Positions 24,972 through 33,337 of a DNA stretch of 44,702 bases are shown here, piece by piece. Position numbers and translations under genes: made by a program. Source of the DNA: Ilumatobacter sp. (lineage in GTDB: Bacteria > Actinomycetota > Acidimicrobiia > Acidimicrobiales > Ilumatobacteraceae); assembly GCA_013002175.1 (NCBI GenBank), contig JABDKP010000004.1, positions 1 through 44,702 on the forward strand, given 5' to 3'. Position 1 is the stretch's first letter. The number at the start of each line of letters is the position of its first letter. Below the pieces are notes generated by a model that did not search any database, had not been told where the DNA came from, and was given only the letters and a program-made list of their open reading frames with translations.

Positions 24972-26392
24972 CGCCGACGCATCATCCTGCGGCCGCGTTG
25001 CACCAACCCACCCAGCGTTCGGAACTCGGCCCGCCCGACCGCGAACAGGCGATGTACCGGTTGTCCGATCGCCCGCGACAATGCCGTGGCCGACCAGGAT
25101 GCAGCCAGCGAATACGCGCACGCGGACACCACGGCGGCACCCCACACCCCGTAGCGCGGAGCAACCCACCACAGCACGGAGATCGTCAGGACGAGCCCAG
25201 CAGTCTGCGCATAGAGCGGGCTGCGCGGGCGATGGAGCGCTCGGAGGAGTTCCTCCATGACGGTCGACAGCCCGAGAACGGCGGTGGCGGGAAGCAGGAT
25301 CATCGCCAGTTGACCCGACCGAGTGAACGACTCGCCGTAGACGAACGGAACGACGAACGGCGAGGCGGCACCGCCGACGATCGCCAGCGCGACGGCCACC
25401 AGCACACTGAATCGGACGTGGTTCACGACCGTCGACGGATCGGCCCCGGTTTGCACGACGCGCGGCAGCGCCAGGTTGGCCAACGTGTTCAGCACCGGCA
25501 GGCAGAGCATGCTCCATGCAGCCGCAACGGCGTAGTGGCCGAGCGCCGCCTCGGATTCGGTCACCGCCAGAAAGGCCTGATCGACCCGAAAACTGAGGGT
25601 GAACGGGATCACCGACAACGCCGTGGGCAACCCGAACGCGAAAATGCGACGCACCTTCGTGCGGTCGAACCTGAACCGCTGGTTCCGCCAGAACGACAGG
25701 CACAGCAGAAAGATCGCGCTCAGCAACGTGAGCTGCACGGTGACCAACGTGGTGTAGCTCTTGCTGCCGATTGCGATCAGCACGACGATGAAGGCCAGCG
25801 GGACCAGGTCGACGAGTGTCCGCAACCCGTTCCACCGCCCGATCCGCCGGAGGCCGAGCCATGGGTGCAGCAACGTCCCGGTGATGGGTTGCAGCGCCAG
25901 GCCCAGCATCATCAGCCGTGCCGGCCAGACGATTCCCGGCTTGTCATCCGGAAGCAGCAACTCGACGACGAAGAATCCGATCGCGGCGAACGCCACCCCG
26001 CTCAGCGCACTGAGCGACGCTGCGGTGCCGACCCAGCTCCCGGCGTTTCGCGGATCCTTCGCGGCGTGAAAGAGCGCAGCTTGCGGGAGGCCCAGGTTGG
26101 CGACACCGATGACCAGCGTCGGCCAGAGGAACACGAGCGCCAGCAGCCCCCTGCCCTCGTCGCCGAAATACTGCGCCGTCAGCACCGAGGTCCCGAACAG
26201 CAGCACGGCGAGCGCGAGGTTCGTCGCCCCGATCTTGCCGCCACTCGCGGTGATGTCGAGTTCCTGCGGTTCGTCGAACGCATCGTGGCCATCTGCCGAA
26301 ACGGGTTCGTCGGCTCCGGCGGTCATCACCACCGCCGGCCGATTGTTCGGGGCCCCGAGGAAGGGTTGCCCTCTCAGCCGCCATCGATTCAC
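24968..26392 (-). CDS. wzx: Polysaccharide flippase, Wzx/MATE-like
   Basis: A 474-residue membrane protein with about twelve to fourteen hydrophobic segments (for example LALVFLWPTLVIGVANLGLPQ, VAFAAIGFFVVELLL, LVAVALAIVGGAASPFVVPF). VANLGLPQAALFHAA and YGESFTRSGQLAMIL are in keeping with MOP-superfamily lipid-linked oligosaccharide flippases, which move repeat units across the membrane. GTG 26392 is chosen because TACCCT lies 6 bases before it; ATG 26326 would remove 22 residues. It heads the leftward unit wzx-GT4-hisH-hisF. Confidence 0.88.
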   Translation of the reverse strand: MNRWRLRGQPFLGAPNNRPAVVMTAGADEPVSADGHDAFDEPQELDITASGGKIGATNLALAVLLFGTSVLTAQYFGDEGRGLLALVFLWPTLVIGVANLGLPQAALFHAAKDPRNAGSWVGTAASLSALSGVAFAAIGFFVVELLLPDDKPGIVWPARLMMLGLALQPITGTLLHPWLGLRRIGRWNGLRTLVDLVPLAFIVVLIAIGSKSYTTLVTVQLTLLSAIFLLCLSFWRNQRFRFDRTKVRRIFAFGLPTALSVIPFTLSFRVDQAFLAVTESEAALGHYAVAAAWSMLCLPVLNTLANLALPRVVQTGADPSTVVNHVRFSVLVAVALAIVGGAASPFVVPFVYGESFTRSGQLAMILLPATAVLGLSTVMEELLRALHRPRSPLYAQTAGLVLTISVLWWVAPRYGVWGAAVVSACAYSLAASWSATALSRAIGQPVHRLFAVGRAEFRTLGGLVQRGRRMMRRR

Positions 26393-26398
26393 CCGTTC

Positions 26399-26404
26399 AG
26401 GGTA
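26399..26404 (-). promoter_or_regulatory. Putative -10 element, leaderless (flippase unit)
   Basis: TACCCT on the minus strand lies 6 bases before GTG 26392 and selects that start over ATG 26326. Confidence 0.5.
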
Positions 26405-26513
26405 CCTGCGCGGCGACGGCCGGACGGGGTGGTCTCCTCCCCCTGATTCGCGGCGTCGAACCGCCGCCCGAGCAGCGCACTCCGGACGCCGTTTGCCGAC
26501 GAGTCGGGATTGG

Positions 26514-26519
26514 TAGGCT
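26514..26519 (+). promoter_or_regulatory. Putative -10 element, leaderless (Wzz-like gene)
   Basis: TAGGCT lies 6 bases before ATG 26526. The 133-bp divergent region contains no other clear signal. Confidence 0.55.
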
Positions 26520-26525
26520 GCGCCG

Positions 26526-27686
26526 ATGCCTGGATCGGACACGGAGCACCTGGAGGTCGATTTCAGTCGGGCAAAGGACGGGTTGCGGCGCTACTGGTGG
26601 TTGTCGATCGTGTTCGCGACACTGGGTCTCGGCCTGGTACTCGTCAGCGCTTCCGATGTCACCGTGGTCGAAGCGGAGTTCGTGCAGTCCGACAATCGAA
26701 CTCGGCTGAGCGAACTGATCACGCTCGACGGTGCCGACATCGTGCTCCTGCGGCTCGACACCGAGAAGTTCGCGGACGAAGTCGAGGAAGAACTCGGCAC
26801 ACCGTTGTCGTACACGGTGACGCGTACCGATCGCGGACTCATCGCGATCGGCGCCGAGGGTTCGAACGCCGAAGAGGCCGCGAGCAATCTCGAACAGATC
26901 GTCGGATTGATCAACAGGATGCTGCGTGATGAGGAGATCGACGTGGCGATGGAGCGCATCGAGATCCTCGAGACGACGATCGCCGAAGTCGAGGCCACCA
27001 TCGACGACATTCGCAGCGACGGCGACAGCGTCGTCTCCGAGATCCTCGAACGCCGTTCGTTGGTCGGCCTCCTCGCCGCAGAGCAACATGACTTGACCGC
27101 GCTCAACGCTGCGCTCGACGCACAGATCGACAGCCTCGTCGAGATCCGCCGCGTCGAGCGCCAGCCGACGGGATTGACGAAGCTGTTGTTCGGGTTCGTC
27201 GGCGGGGCCGGCATCGGCATCGCCGCGGCGGTCCTGTTGGGCTTCCTGCGGCGCCGCGTCAGCGACGAAGCCGACGTTCGTCGACTCACCGGCAACGGAC
27301 GGGTGATGCGCGTCTCCGACACGACGACGGACGCCGATCTCGCCGCGGTCGGTCTCGGACTGCTCCGCCTGCGGGGCACCGGACGCGAACCCGCCTCGCT
27401 GGCCCCGACCGGCGCGCGCTCGCACTCCGCGGCCGAAGCGATCGTCGACGCAGCGAAACGGACGGGGCTGCCGCTGACGCTCGCGGAGAACGGCGACGCA
27501 CCGGGCGGATTCCGCATCTCACTGGTCGAGCACGAGTTCGGCCTCGACCGGCTCCTGTTGTTGCCCGACGACGTCGTGTTGATCGTGACGGCGAGCGTGG
27601 GCGATCAGTTGGACGATCTCATGGCGTTGGCCCGTCGTCTCGACACGGCCGGATACGAGTCAGCGGCCACACTGCTCCTGTCGTGA
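26526..27686 (+). CDS. Wzz-like polysaccharide co-polymerase
   Basis: The 386-residue product has two membrane segments, near residues 22-42 (YWWLSIVFATLGLGLVLV) and 218-240 (TKLLFGFVGGAGIGIAAAVLLGF), with an extracytoplasmic coiled-coil-rich domain between them (EEIDVAMERIEILETTIAEVEATIDDI). This is the layout of Wzz chain-length regulators. The cytoplasmic C-terminus (241-386) is in the place of a BY-kinase-like domain but shows no Walker A motif or tyrosine cluster. It likely sets chain length together with the polymerase encoded downstream, whose GTG overlaps its stop (GTGA). Confidence 0.78.
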   Translation: MPGSDTEHLEVDFSRAKDGLRRYWWLSIVFATLGLGLVLVSASDVTVVEAEFVQSDNRTRLSELITLDGADIVLLRLDTEKFADEVEEELGTPLSYTVTRTDRGLIAIGAEGSNAEEAASNLEQIVGLINRMLRDEEIDVAMERIEILETTIAEVEATIDDIRSDGDSVVSEILERRSLVGLLAAEQHDLTALNAALDAQIDSLVEIRRVERQPTGLTKLLFGFVGGAGIGIAAAVLLGFLRRRVSDEADVRRLTGNGRVMRVSDTTTDADLAAVGLGLLRLRGTGREPASLAPTGARSHSAAEAIVDAAKRTGLPLTLAENGDAPGGFRISLVEHEFGLDRLLLLPDDVVLIVTASVGDQLDDLMALARRLDTAGYESAATLLLS

Positions 27687-29080
27687 ACGTCGGCGTCGTC
27701 CAACCCGCTCCACTCGTCGACGCCCACCGGGCAGTGGCCGTACCAGACCGCTCGAACTCCCGGTTCATCAACGCGTTGCTGTTCGCGTGCCCGCTGACGG
27801 CATCGTTCAACAGCGCATTCGGCGCCGTCACGGTGGCCGGGCAAACCCTCTATCCGTTCAAGGTGGTCGTCCCGCTCCTCGCCATCGCGCTCGGCTGGCG
27901 GGCGCTCGACCTGCTCACACGGCCGGGGAGCTACCCGTTCATGCTCGCGCTGTTGGCCGGGTGGGGAGTCGTCGGCCTCGCCTGGACGCCGGATCGCACC
28001 GCCGGCCTGAAGGAGGTCTCGGTGATCGTGTTCGCAGCGCTCGTCACGGCTGCCGTCGCGGTCGCCGTCCGTGCGCCCGACGGTGTCCGCTGGCTGCTCC
28101 GCGGATGGCTCGCGGGAGTCACCGTGACCGTTCTCGTTGCGCTGTGGGAACTCGGGTCAGGGCAACACCTTCCTTCGGAGTTCGTCAATCAACATGCGCT
28201 CGGAGACGGGGTACTGCTCGCGACGTTCGGCAACCCCAACAACTTCGGGGCGTTCCTGGTGCTCTCGATACCGTTCATCGGCATCGTCGCAACCAGGCCT
28301 GCCGTGCGCTGGGAACTCGGTCGGACCGATCGAGTTCTGGCGCGCATCCTCCTCGTGCTCTTGCCGATCCTGTTGTTGCTCTCCGGGTCTCGTTTCGCGC
28401 TCATCGGCCTTGTGGTCGCGAGCGGCGCCTACGTTGCGCTGAACCGGCGCGACCGGTCGGCGTGGCGTTTCGGAGGACTGCTCCTGCTGGCCGGTACAGG
28501 GCTGTCGACCTTCGCGATCGAGAGTGGGCAGCGGATCGTCGCCAAACTCGGCAGATTCACCGATCCGAGTGCCTTCGTGCAGGACTCGACAGAGATTCGC
28601 GCGAACCTCGTGCTGAACGGCCTCGTCTACCTGGGCCGTTCTGGCGGTGTCGGAATCGGACCGGCCGGCTTCGAGGAGTCGATCGCGTCTGGCGACGTGG
28701 CGTTCGCCGTTCGTCCGGGCGTGGTCAACGCGCACAACTTCTGGGTCGAGTTGCTCAGTCAGTACGGTCTCATCGGCGGCCTTCTGCTGGGCGTCGTGAT
28801 CGTCAGCGCGACCGCGACGTACGTCCGCATGACGCGAGACCGCCCGTATGGCGCAGACCGCCATCGCGCGACCTTGATGCTGACCGGTCTCGCCGGCTAT
28901 GTCTTTGCGAGCATGACGGCCAGTTCGTACATCAATGCTCCTGAGAATTGGATGTTCATCGCATCATTCCTCGCGCTGGCCCCGGCCCTCGTCACGATCG
29001 GACGAGAAGGGCGATCGCTCGACGACCGCGTCGATACCGACGAGGAGTCCGGCGTGGTGGCAGCGTCCAGCGGAACCTAG
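27683..29080 (+). CDS. O-antigen polymerase/ligase-like membrane protein (Wzy-like)
   Basis: A 465-residue polytopic protein of the O-antigen ligase family, with about eleven hydrophobic segments. The signature text is ATFGNPNNFGAFLVLSIPF and, after a loop, VGIGPAGFEES with VVNAHNFWVELLSQYGLIGGLLLG. Pairing with the Wzz-like protein favours a role as polymerase of the Wzx/Wzy route on the outer face of the membrane. Its GTG start overlaps the upstream stop by 4 bases. The last codon TAG is also the first part of the -10 element of the next gene. Confidence 0.9.
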   Translation: MNVGVVQPAPLVDAHRAVAVPDRSNSRFINALLFACPLTASFNSAFGAVTVAGQTLYPFKVVVPLLAIALGWRALDLLTRPGSYPFMLALLAGWGVVGLAWTPDRTAGLKEVSVIVFAALVTAAVAVAVRAPDGVRWLLRGWLAGVTVTVLVALWELGSGQHLPSEFVNQHALGDGVLLATFGNPNNFGAFLVLSIPFIGIVATRPAVRWELGRTDRVLARILLVLLPILLLLSGSRFALIGLVVASGAYVALNRRDRSAWRFGGLLLLAGTGLSTFAIESGQRIVAKLGRFTDPSAFVQDSTEIRANLVLNGLVYLGRSGGVGIGPAGFEESIASGDVAFAVRPGVVNAHNFWVELLSQYGLIGGLLLGVVIVSATATYVRMTRDRPYGADRHRATLMLTGLAGYVFASMTASSYINAPENWMFIASFLALAPALVTIGREGRSLDDRVDTDEESGVVAASSGT

Positions 29081-29083
29081 AAT
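29078..29083 (+). promoter_or_regulatory. Putative -10 element, leaderless (methyltransferase 29090)
   Basis: TAGAAT lies 6 bases before GTG 29090. Its TAG is the stop codon of the polymerase gene. Confidence 0.55.
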
Positions 29084-29089
29084 GCCCCG

Positions 29090-29917
29090 GTGAGCGAGCC
29101 CGAACAGCGCGAACAAGAACTGACGGACGCAGCGTTCTGGGAGCGTGAGTGGTCCCAGGTCGAGTCACACCCTGCTCTCGTCAGCACGGACTACGCGCCG
29201 CACCTGTACGGCGAGCGCGGCCTGTACACGAGAGTGCTGCAGCGCCACCTCGGCTCGTGCGATGGCGTGCGGGTACTCGAGTTCGGAGCGGGCGGCCCGA
29301 ACATGCATCTGCTGGCACTGTCGAAGTACCTCCATGCCGACGTTGCAGGGATTGACTATTCTCCGGCGTCGCTCGACCAGTTGACGCGGCTGTTCGAGCT
29401 GCACGGAGAACCACTCCATGCAATCGAGGGCGACTTCTTCACGCATGACTTCGGTGACGACCGATTCGATCTGATCGTCCACTGGGGCGTGGCCGAGCAC
29501 TTCGTCGACCTCGTGCCGTTTCTCCGCCGCTGTCGTGAACTGCTCGCGCCCGGCGGCGAGATGCTCTTCACGATGCCGAACCTGGAGGGAATCGCGCGTG
29601 CGACGTGGAGTCGCTGGAGCCCGGAGAACTGGTCGAAACACATCCTCCACACGGAGGCTGACGTCAGCGCGGCCGCTGACCGGGCCGGATTCGCGGTCAA
29701 GTCCCACTTCCGGTTCGGCATCCCGTTCGTCGGGCCGCAGTCCTACGAAGACACGGGTCGCCCCGCCATGCTCGTCGCATACCTCCAGCGTGCCCTCGCG
29801 AGGCTCCCGAAGGTCGTCCCGATCTTCCACGCACACGGTTCACGGCTGCTCGCCGGTGAGCAGGGCTTCCACCTCACGCAACTCGAGACGCCACCGCCGA
29901 GTTCGTCGACGCCATAG
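29090..29917 (+). CDS. Class I SAM-dependent methyltransferase
   Basis: A 275-residue methyltransferase. The SAM motif is VRVLEFGAGGPNMH, then VAGIDYSPASL, DRFDLIVHWGVAEHF and CRELLAPGGEMLFTMPNLEG. The C-terminal half has PENWSKHILHTEADV and GPQSYEDTGRP. Similar proteins occur in glycan clusters and probably methylate a sugar hydroxyl; the acceptor is unknown. GTG start supported by the -10 element. It is convergent with the GT4 gene that follows. Confidence 0.85.
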   Translation: MSEPEQREQELTDAAFWEREWSQVESHPALVSTDYAPHLYGERGLYTRVLQRHLGSCDGVRVLEFGAGGPNMHLLALSKYLHADVAGIDYSPASLDQLTRLFELHGEPLHAIEGDFFTHDFGDDRFDLIVHWGVAEHFVDLVPFLRRCRELLAPGGEMLFTMPNLEGIARATWSRWSPENWSKHILHTEADVSAAADRAGFAVKSHFRFGIPFVGPQSYEDTGRPAMLVAYLQRALARLPKVVPIFHAHGSRLLAGEQGFHLTQLETPPPSSSTP

Positions 29918-29934
29918 CGCCGACGCTCCCGGCG
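29918..29934. terminator. Weak hairpin between convergent genes
   Basis: CGCCG (29918-29922) and CGGCG (29930-29934) pair across a 7-base loop just after the methyltransferase stop. Short and without a T-tract, so low confidence. Confidence 0.25.
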
Positions 29935-29935
29935 A

Positions 29936-31105
29936 TCAGGAGCTCGTGGGTTGCGGAGCGCTCGGTGCGTGCGGGGCACCGAGGATGTGCCGGTACACGT
30001 CACCCAGCCGTTCGGCTTCGACTTCCCAGTTCAGCTCGCCCTCGACCAACTGCCGTCCTCGGGCGCCCATCTGCTCGGCCGCGTCGGGATTCGCCAGGAT
30101 CCAGTCGATCGCGTCGGCGATCGCATTCGGATCGAGCGGGTCGACGTAGAGCGCATTCGGCCCGCCCAGCACACGGAAGTGTTCGAAGTCGGACACGACC
30201 GAGGGGATGCCGGCAGCCATGTACTCGAACATCTTGATCGGCATGCTCTCCAGATGGTTCGGCGTCGGGTGGAGGATCACCAGACCGAGCACGGATCGTG
30301 AAAGGAGATCCGCGACCTCGTCGCGACCGAGCCAGCCGAACATCGCCGTCTTCTTCCAGCCCGGCAGGGCGCGCACGCGTTCCTCGAATTCAGCCGGGGC
30401 GAACTTGCCGGCCAGGGCCAACCGCACGTCATTCGACCGGACGTGCTCGATCGCGTTGACGAGCTCTGCGATACCACGGACTTCGGTGAGCCCGCCCACG
30501 TAGCTGACGAACTCCCGCGTGCGCGGCGGCGAGGACGCTGGATCGGCCGGGAACTCCTCGAGGCTCGGGAAGTTGTGGATCACCGTGCTCCGCGACTCGC
30601 GGAAGTGCAGGCGAATCGGTGCCGTCGCGGTGACGACATGGTCGAACGTGAACGCCAGCACGGTCTCGACGCAGCGCACCACGATCGACAGCGGGAGTCG
30701 CAACCCGCGGGGAATCCAGAACTTCCCTCGGATCTGCTTCGCGATGTCCTCGTGGGCGTCATAGATCACCGCACGACCCTGGAGCTTCAGTACCGCGCCC
30801 AGGAACAGCAGCTCGGGATCGTGGAAGTGGACCAGGTCCGGATCGAGCCGGCGCACCGCCCGCCACGCAGCGACCTGCGGCTTCAGGAGCCGCGCGAACC
30901 GACCGCTCGCTCGCGGAATGCCGACGACCTCGACGGCGGCATCGCCGGGAACCGCGTCGACGGGCGCGACGAGGCTGACGTGCCACCCCTGGGCCGACAG
31001 ACTCCGGCACATCTTGTGGTAGATCCGGACGTCGTCCCACGGATGAACGGTCGTGAGATGGACGACTCGCGGCGGTCTCGTCCCGGTCCGACGGCGTCGC
31101 CTCAC
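29936..31105 (-). CDS. GT4-family glycosyltransferase
   Basis: The 389-residue product is a GT-B enzyme. Visible are RVVHLTTVHPWDDVRIYHKMC, DLVHFHDPELLFLG, YDAHEDIAKQI, SYVGGLTEVRGIAELV, FGWLGRDEVADLL and MPIKMFEYMAAGIPSVVSDF. This resembles the N-acetylglucosaminyl- or mannosaminyl-type GT4s of capsule clusters; the sugar is not predictable. GTG 31105 overlaps the stop of the next upstream gene by 4 bases (GTGA). It is the last gene of the long leftward unit from 37863. Confidence 0.92.
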   Translation of the reverse strand: MRRRRRTGTRPPRVVHLTTVHPWDDVRIYHKMCRSLSAQGWHVSLVAPVDAVPGDAAVEVVGIPRASGRFARLLKPQVAAWRAVRRLDPDLVHFHDPELLFLGAVLKLQGRAVIYDAHEDIAKQIRGKFWIPRGLRLPLSIVVRCVETVLAFTFDHVVTATAPIRLHFRESRSTVIHNFPSLEEFPADPASSPPRTREFVSYVGGLTEVRGIAELVNAIEHVRSNDVRLALAGKFAPAEFEERVRALPGWKKTAMFGWLGRDEVADLLSRSVLGLVILHPTPNHLESMPIKMFEYMAAGIPSVVSDFEHFRVLGGPNALYVDPLDPNAIADAIDWILANPDAAEQMGARGRQLVEGELNWEVEAERLGDVYRHILGAPHAPSAPQPTSS

Positions 31106-32355
31106 GACGGCATCACCCCTGCAGCCCAATCCTGGACGATCCGACCCCACGACCAGTCCGGATCGACCCAGGATCTCGCGTTGTTCCCCCAGCGGCGACG
31201 GCGATCCGCGTCAGCCATCAGTTCCTCGAGGGCGGCGACGATCGACGCTCGATCGTTCGGCGCGACGATGCCCGCCCCCGCCGTGTCGACCACGTCGGAA
31301 CCGACGCTCGGCCCGATGCTCAGGACTGGGAGGCCCGCCGCCATCAGCGGGAAGAGCTTCGCGGGCCGGGCGGCTTCGTTCAGCGCGATCGGGGCGACCG
31401 TCACGACCCCCGCGGTGGCGGCCCGGAGGATCTCTGCAAGCGTCTCGGTCGGGACCGGATCACGGAAGTGGACGTTGCGGAGATCGAGCGAATCGGCGAG
31501 CCGTTCGAGCTTCTTGCGCTCGCTGCCGCCGCCGACCATCAACAGGTCCGGCATGTCCGATCGTCCTGCCACCGCGTGCATCGCCTCGACCAGCGGCTCG
31601 ACACCGTGGACCAATCCCATCGTCCCTGCGTACACGATGAAGGGCCGACCGTCGACGCCGTAGTCGGCGAGATCGACGTTCGCGCGCCCTGGTCGGAACA
31701 GGTCGGTGTCGACCGCGTTCGGGAGCATCACGATGCGACCCGGCTCGACCCCCTTGTCGACGAGGCGGTCTGCGACCTTGTCCGTCACGGTCGAGATGAC
31801 ATCGGCTCTGCGATACGCCCACAGTTCCAGTCGGCGCATCAGGCGCAGGACGCGCCCCTCACGCAGAGCGCCGACTGCGACGGCGGCGTCCGGCCAGAGG
31901 TCGGCGACGTTCAGCACGGAACGGACCCTGCGGACCCGGCAGTACACGAGTGCAGGCCATGCGACGAACAGCGGTGGCGACTCGATGACCAACACATCCG
32001 GCTTCTTGCTCCGCAACAGACCGAAGACCGACAGCGTCGTGAACGAGAGGTAGTTGAGCAGGCGCTTCGCGCCGGTGCCCATCGCGGCGTAGACCCACAC
32101 GCGGCGCACCGACGCACCGAACACTTCCTCACGCATCGTCAGCGTGCGCCGGTAGCCATCTGCGATCACACCATTCGGGTAATTCGGCATCGACGTGACG
32201 ACGTCGACCGTGTGGCCGAGGTTGCGGAGCTCGGTGACCACCGCCGCAAGACGGGTCTGCGCCGCACCGACCTCCGGCCAGAAATACTGCGAGACGATGA
32301 GCACGCGACGGGGCTGCGCGGCGATCGTTCGAGCGGTTCGGGTTTCGGGGTGCAC
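31102..32355 (-). CDS. GT4-family glycosyltransferase (WbuB-like)
   Basis: A 417-residue GT-B enzyme with VLIVSQYFWPEVGAAQTRL, VTSMPNYPNG, LNVADLWPDAAV, VMLPNAVDTDLF, YAGTMGLVHGVEPLVEAM and ARPAKLFPLMAAGLPVL. The text closely follows the WbuB family, which adds fucosamine-type or similar N-acetylated sugars, so transfer of an unusual amino sugar is plausible. The GTG start lies 16 bases after the oxidoreductase stop, with GAAGGA as a weak ribosome-binding site about 12 bases upstream. Confidence 0.92.
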   Translation of the reverse strand: MHPETRTARTIAAQPRRVLIVSQYFWPEVGAAQTRLAAVVTELRNLGHTVDVVTSMPNYPNGVIADGYRRTLTMREEVFGASVRRVWVYAAMGTGAKRLLNYLSFTTLSVFGLLRSKKPDVLVIESPPLFVAWPALVYCRVRRVRSVLNVADLWPDAAVAVGALREGRVLRLMRRLELWAYRRADVISTVTDKVADRLVDKGVEPGRIVMLPNAVDTDLFRPGRANVDLADYGVDGRPFIVYAGTMGLVHGVEPLVEAMHAVAGRSDMPDLLMVGGGSERKKLERLADSLDLRNVHFRDPVPTETLAEILRAATAGVVTVAPIALNEAARPAKLFPLMAAGLPVLSIGPSVGSDVVDTAGAGIVAPNDRASIVAALEELMADADRRRRWGNNARSWVDPDWSWGRIVQDWAAGVMPS

Positions 32356-32371
32356 CTGACTGACGGGTCCT

Positions 32372-33337
32372 TCAAGACGACACGGTCATCGCGGCGACGA
32401 TCGACGTCGCCACCCGGACCGCGCGCGTCGCTGCTTCTCCCGTGACCCGCGGTCGGCCGCCGTCACGGACCGCCGCCAGAAAGTCCGCGAGTTCGAGTGC
32501 GAGCGGTTCTCCGCGATTCTCGATGAACGGAATCTCGATCATGTTCGATTGGCGGTAGCTCACGCCGTGGTCGCCGAGGAACTCGTGATGCGCCATCCGA
32601 TGAATCGTGATGTCGGCGCGGACGAGATCCGCAGTCACGACGCTGTCCCCCTGCGTCACCTCGATCGATCGGATCTTCTGTTGCCCGAGTCGGCTCGTCG
32701 CCAGCGCGGCGGTCACACCGTTGTCGAACGTCATCGTCGCATTTGCGATGTCCTCGGACGTGCTTCGGATCGCGCGTCCGACACCGGCGACCGAGGTGAC
32801 CGAGGCCCCCTCACCGGCGAGAGCGCACACGATGTCGATGTCGTGGATCATGAGGTCGAAGACCACGCCATCGCTGATTCGCGAGGAGTACGGGCCGATT
32901 CGTGCAGCGGCGATGTGGATCGGTGACTCGACGAGGTTCGACAACTCCACGATTGCCGGGTTGAAGCGTTCGATGTGGCCGACCGCCAGCACGACACCCG
33001 CTTCGGCGGCCGCCTGGGTGATCTCCTCGGCCTCGGCGACCGTCGCTGCGAGCGGCTTCTCGACCAGCAGATGAATGCCCCGGCGGATCAGCGCCGTCGC
33101 GGTTTCGACATGTCCCGACGTGGGCACGGCCACGACCGCTGCGTCGATGTCGTCGGGGAGCTCGTCGATCGAGCGACAGCAGAAGATCGCAGGGTCCGAC
33201 GCGGCGGCTCGGGCGCGTTCGAGATCGGCGTCGACCACAGCCGCCAGCTCGGCGCCAGCGGTTCGTTTCAGGACGCGCACGTGGTTCGCGCCCATCACGC
33301 CGGTCCCGACGACGACGATCCGTAGCGGATCACTCAT
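32372..33337 (-). CDS. Gfo/Idh/MocA oxidoreductase (WlbA/WbpB-like)
   Basis: A 321-residue NAD-dependent oxidoreductase. The Rossmann motif is VVVGTGVMGANHVRVL, EKPLA is at 93-97 and VGHIERFNPA and DLMIHDIDIV carry the expected catalytic histidine. WlbA/WbpB oxidises C3 of UDP-N-acetylglucosaminuronic acid to the 3-keto sugar, using 2-oxoglutarate to recycle NAD. The neighbours (aminotransferase and acetyltransferase, each overlapping by 4 bases) make this assignment likely. The donor would be made by the dehydrogenase encoded at 19128. Confidence 0.9.
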   Translation of the reverse strand: MSDPLRIVVVGTGVMGANHVRVLKRTAGAELAAVVDADLERARAAASDPAIFCCRSIDELPDDIDAAVVAVPTSGHVETATALIRRGIHLLVEKPLAATVAEAEEITQAAAEAGVVLAVGHIERFNPAIVELSNLVESPIHIAAARIGPYSSRISDGVVFDLMIHDIDIVCALAGEGASVTSVAGVGRAIRSTSEDIANATMTFDNGVTAALATSRLGQQKIRSIEVTQGDSVVTADLVRADITIHRMAHHEFLGDHGVSYRQSNMIEIPFIENRGEPLALELADFLAAVRDGGRPRVTGEAATRAVRVATSIVAAMTVSS

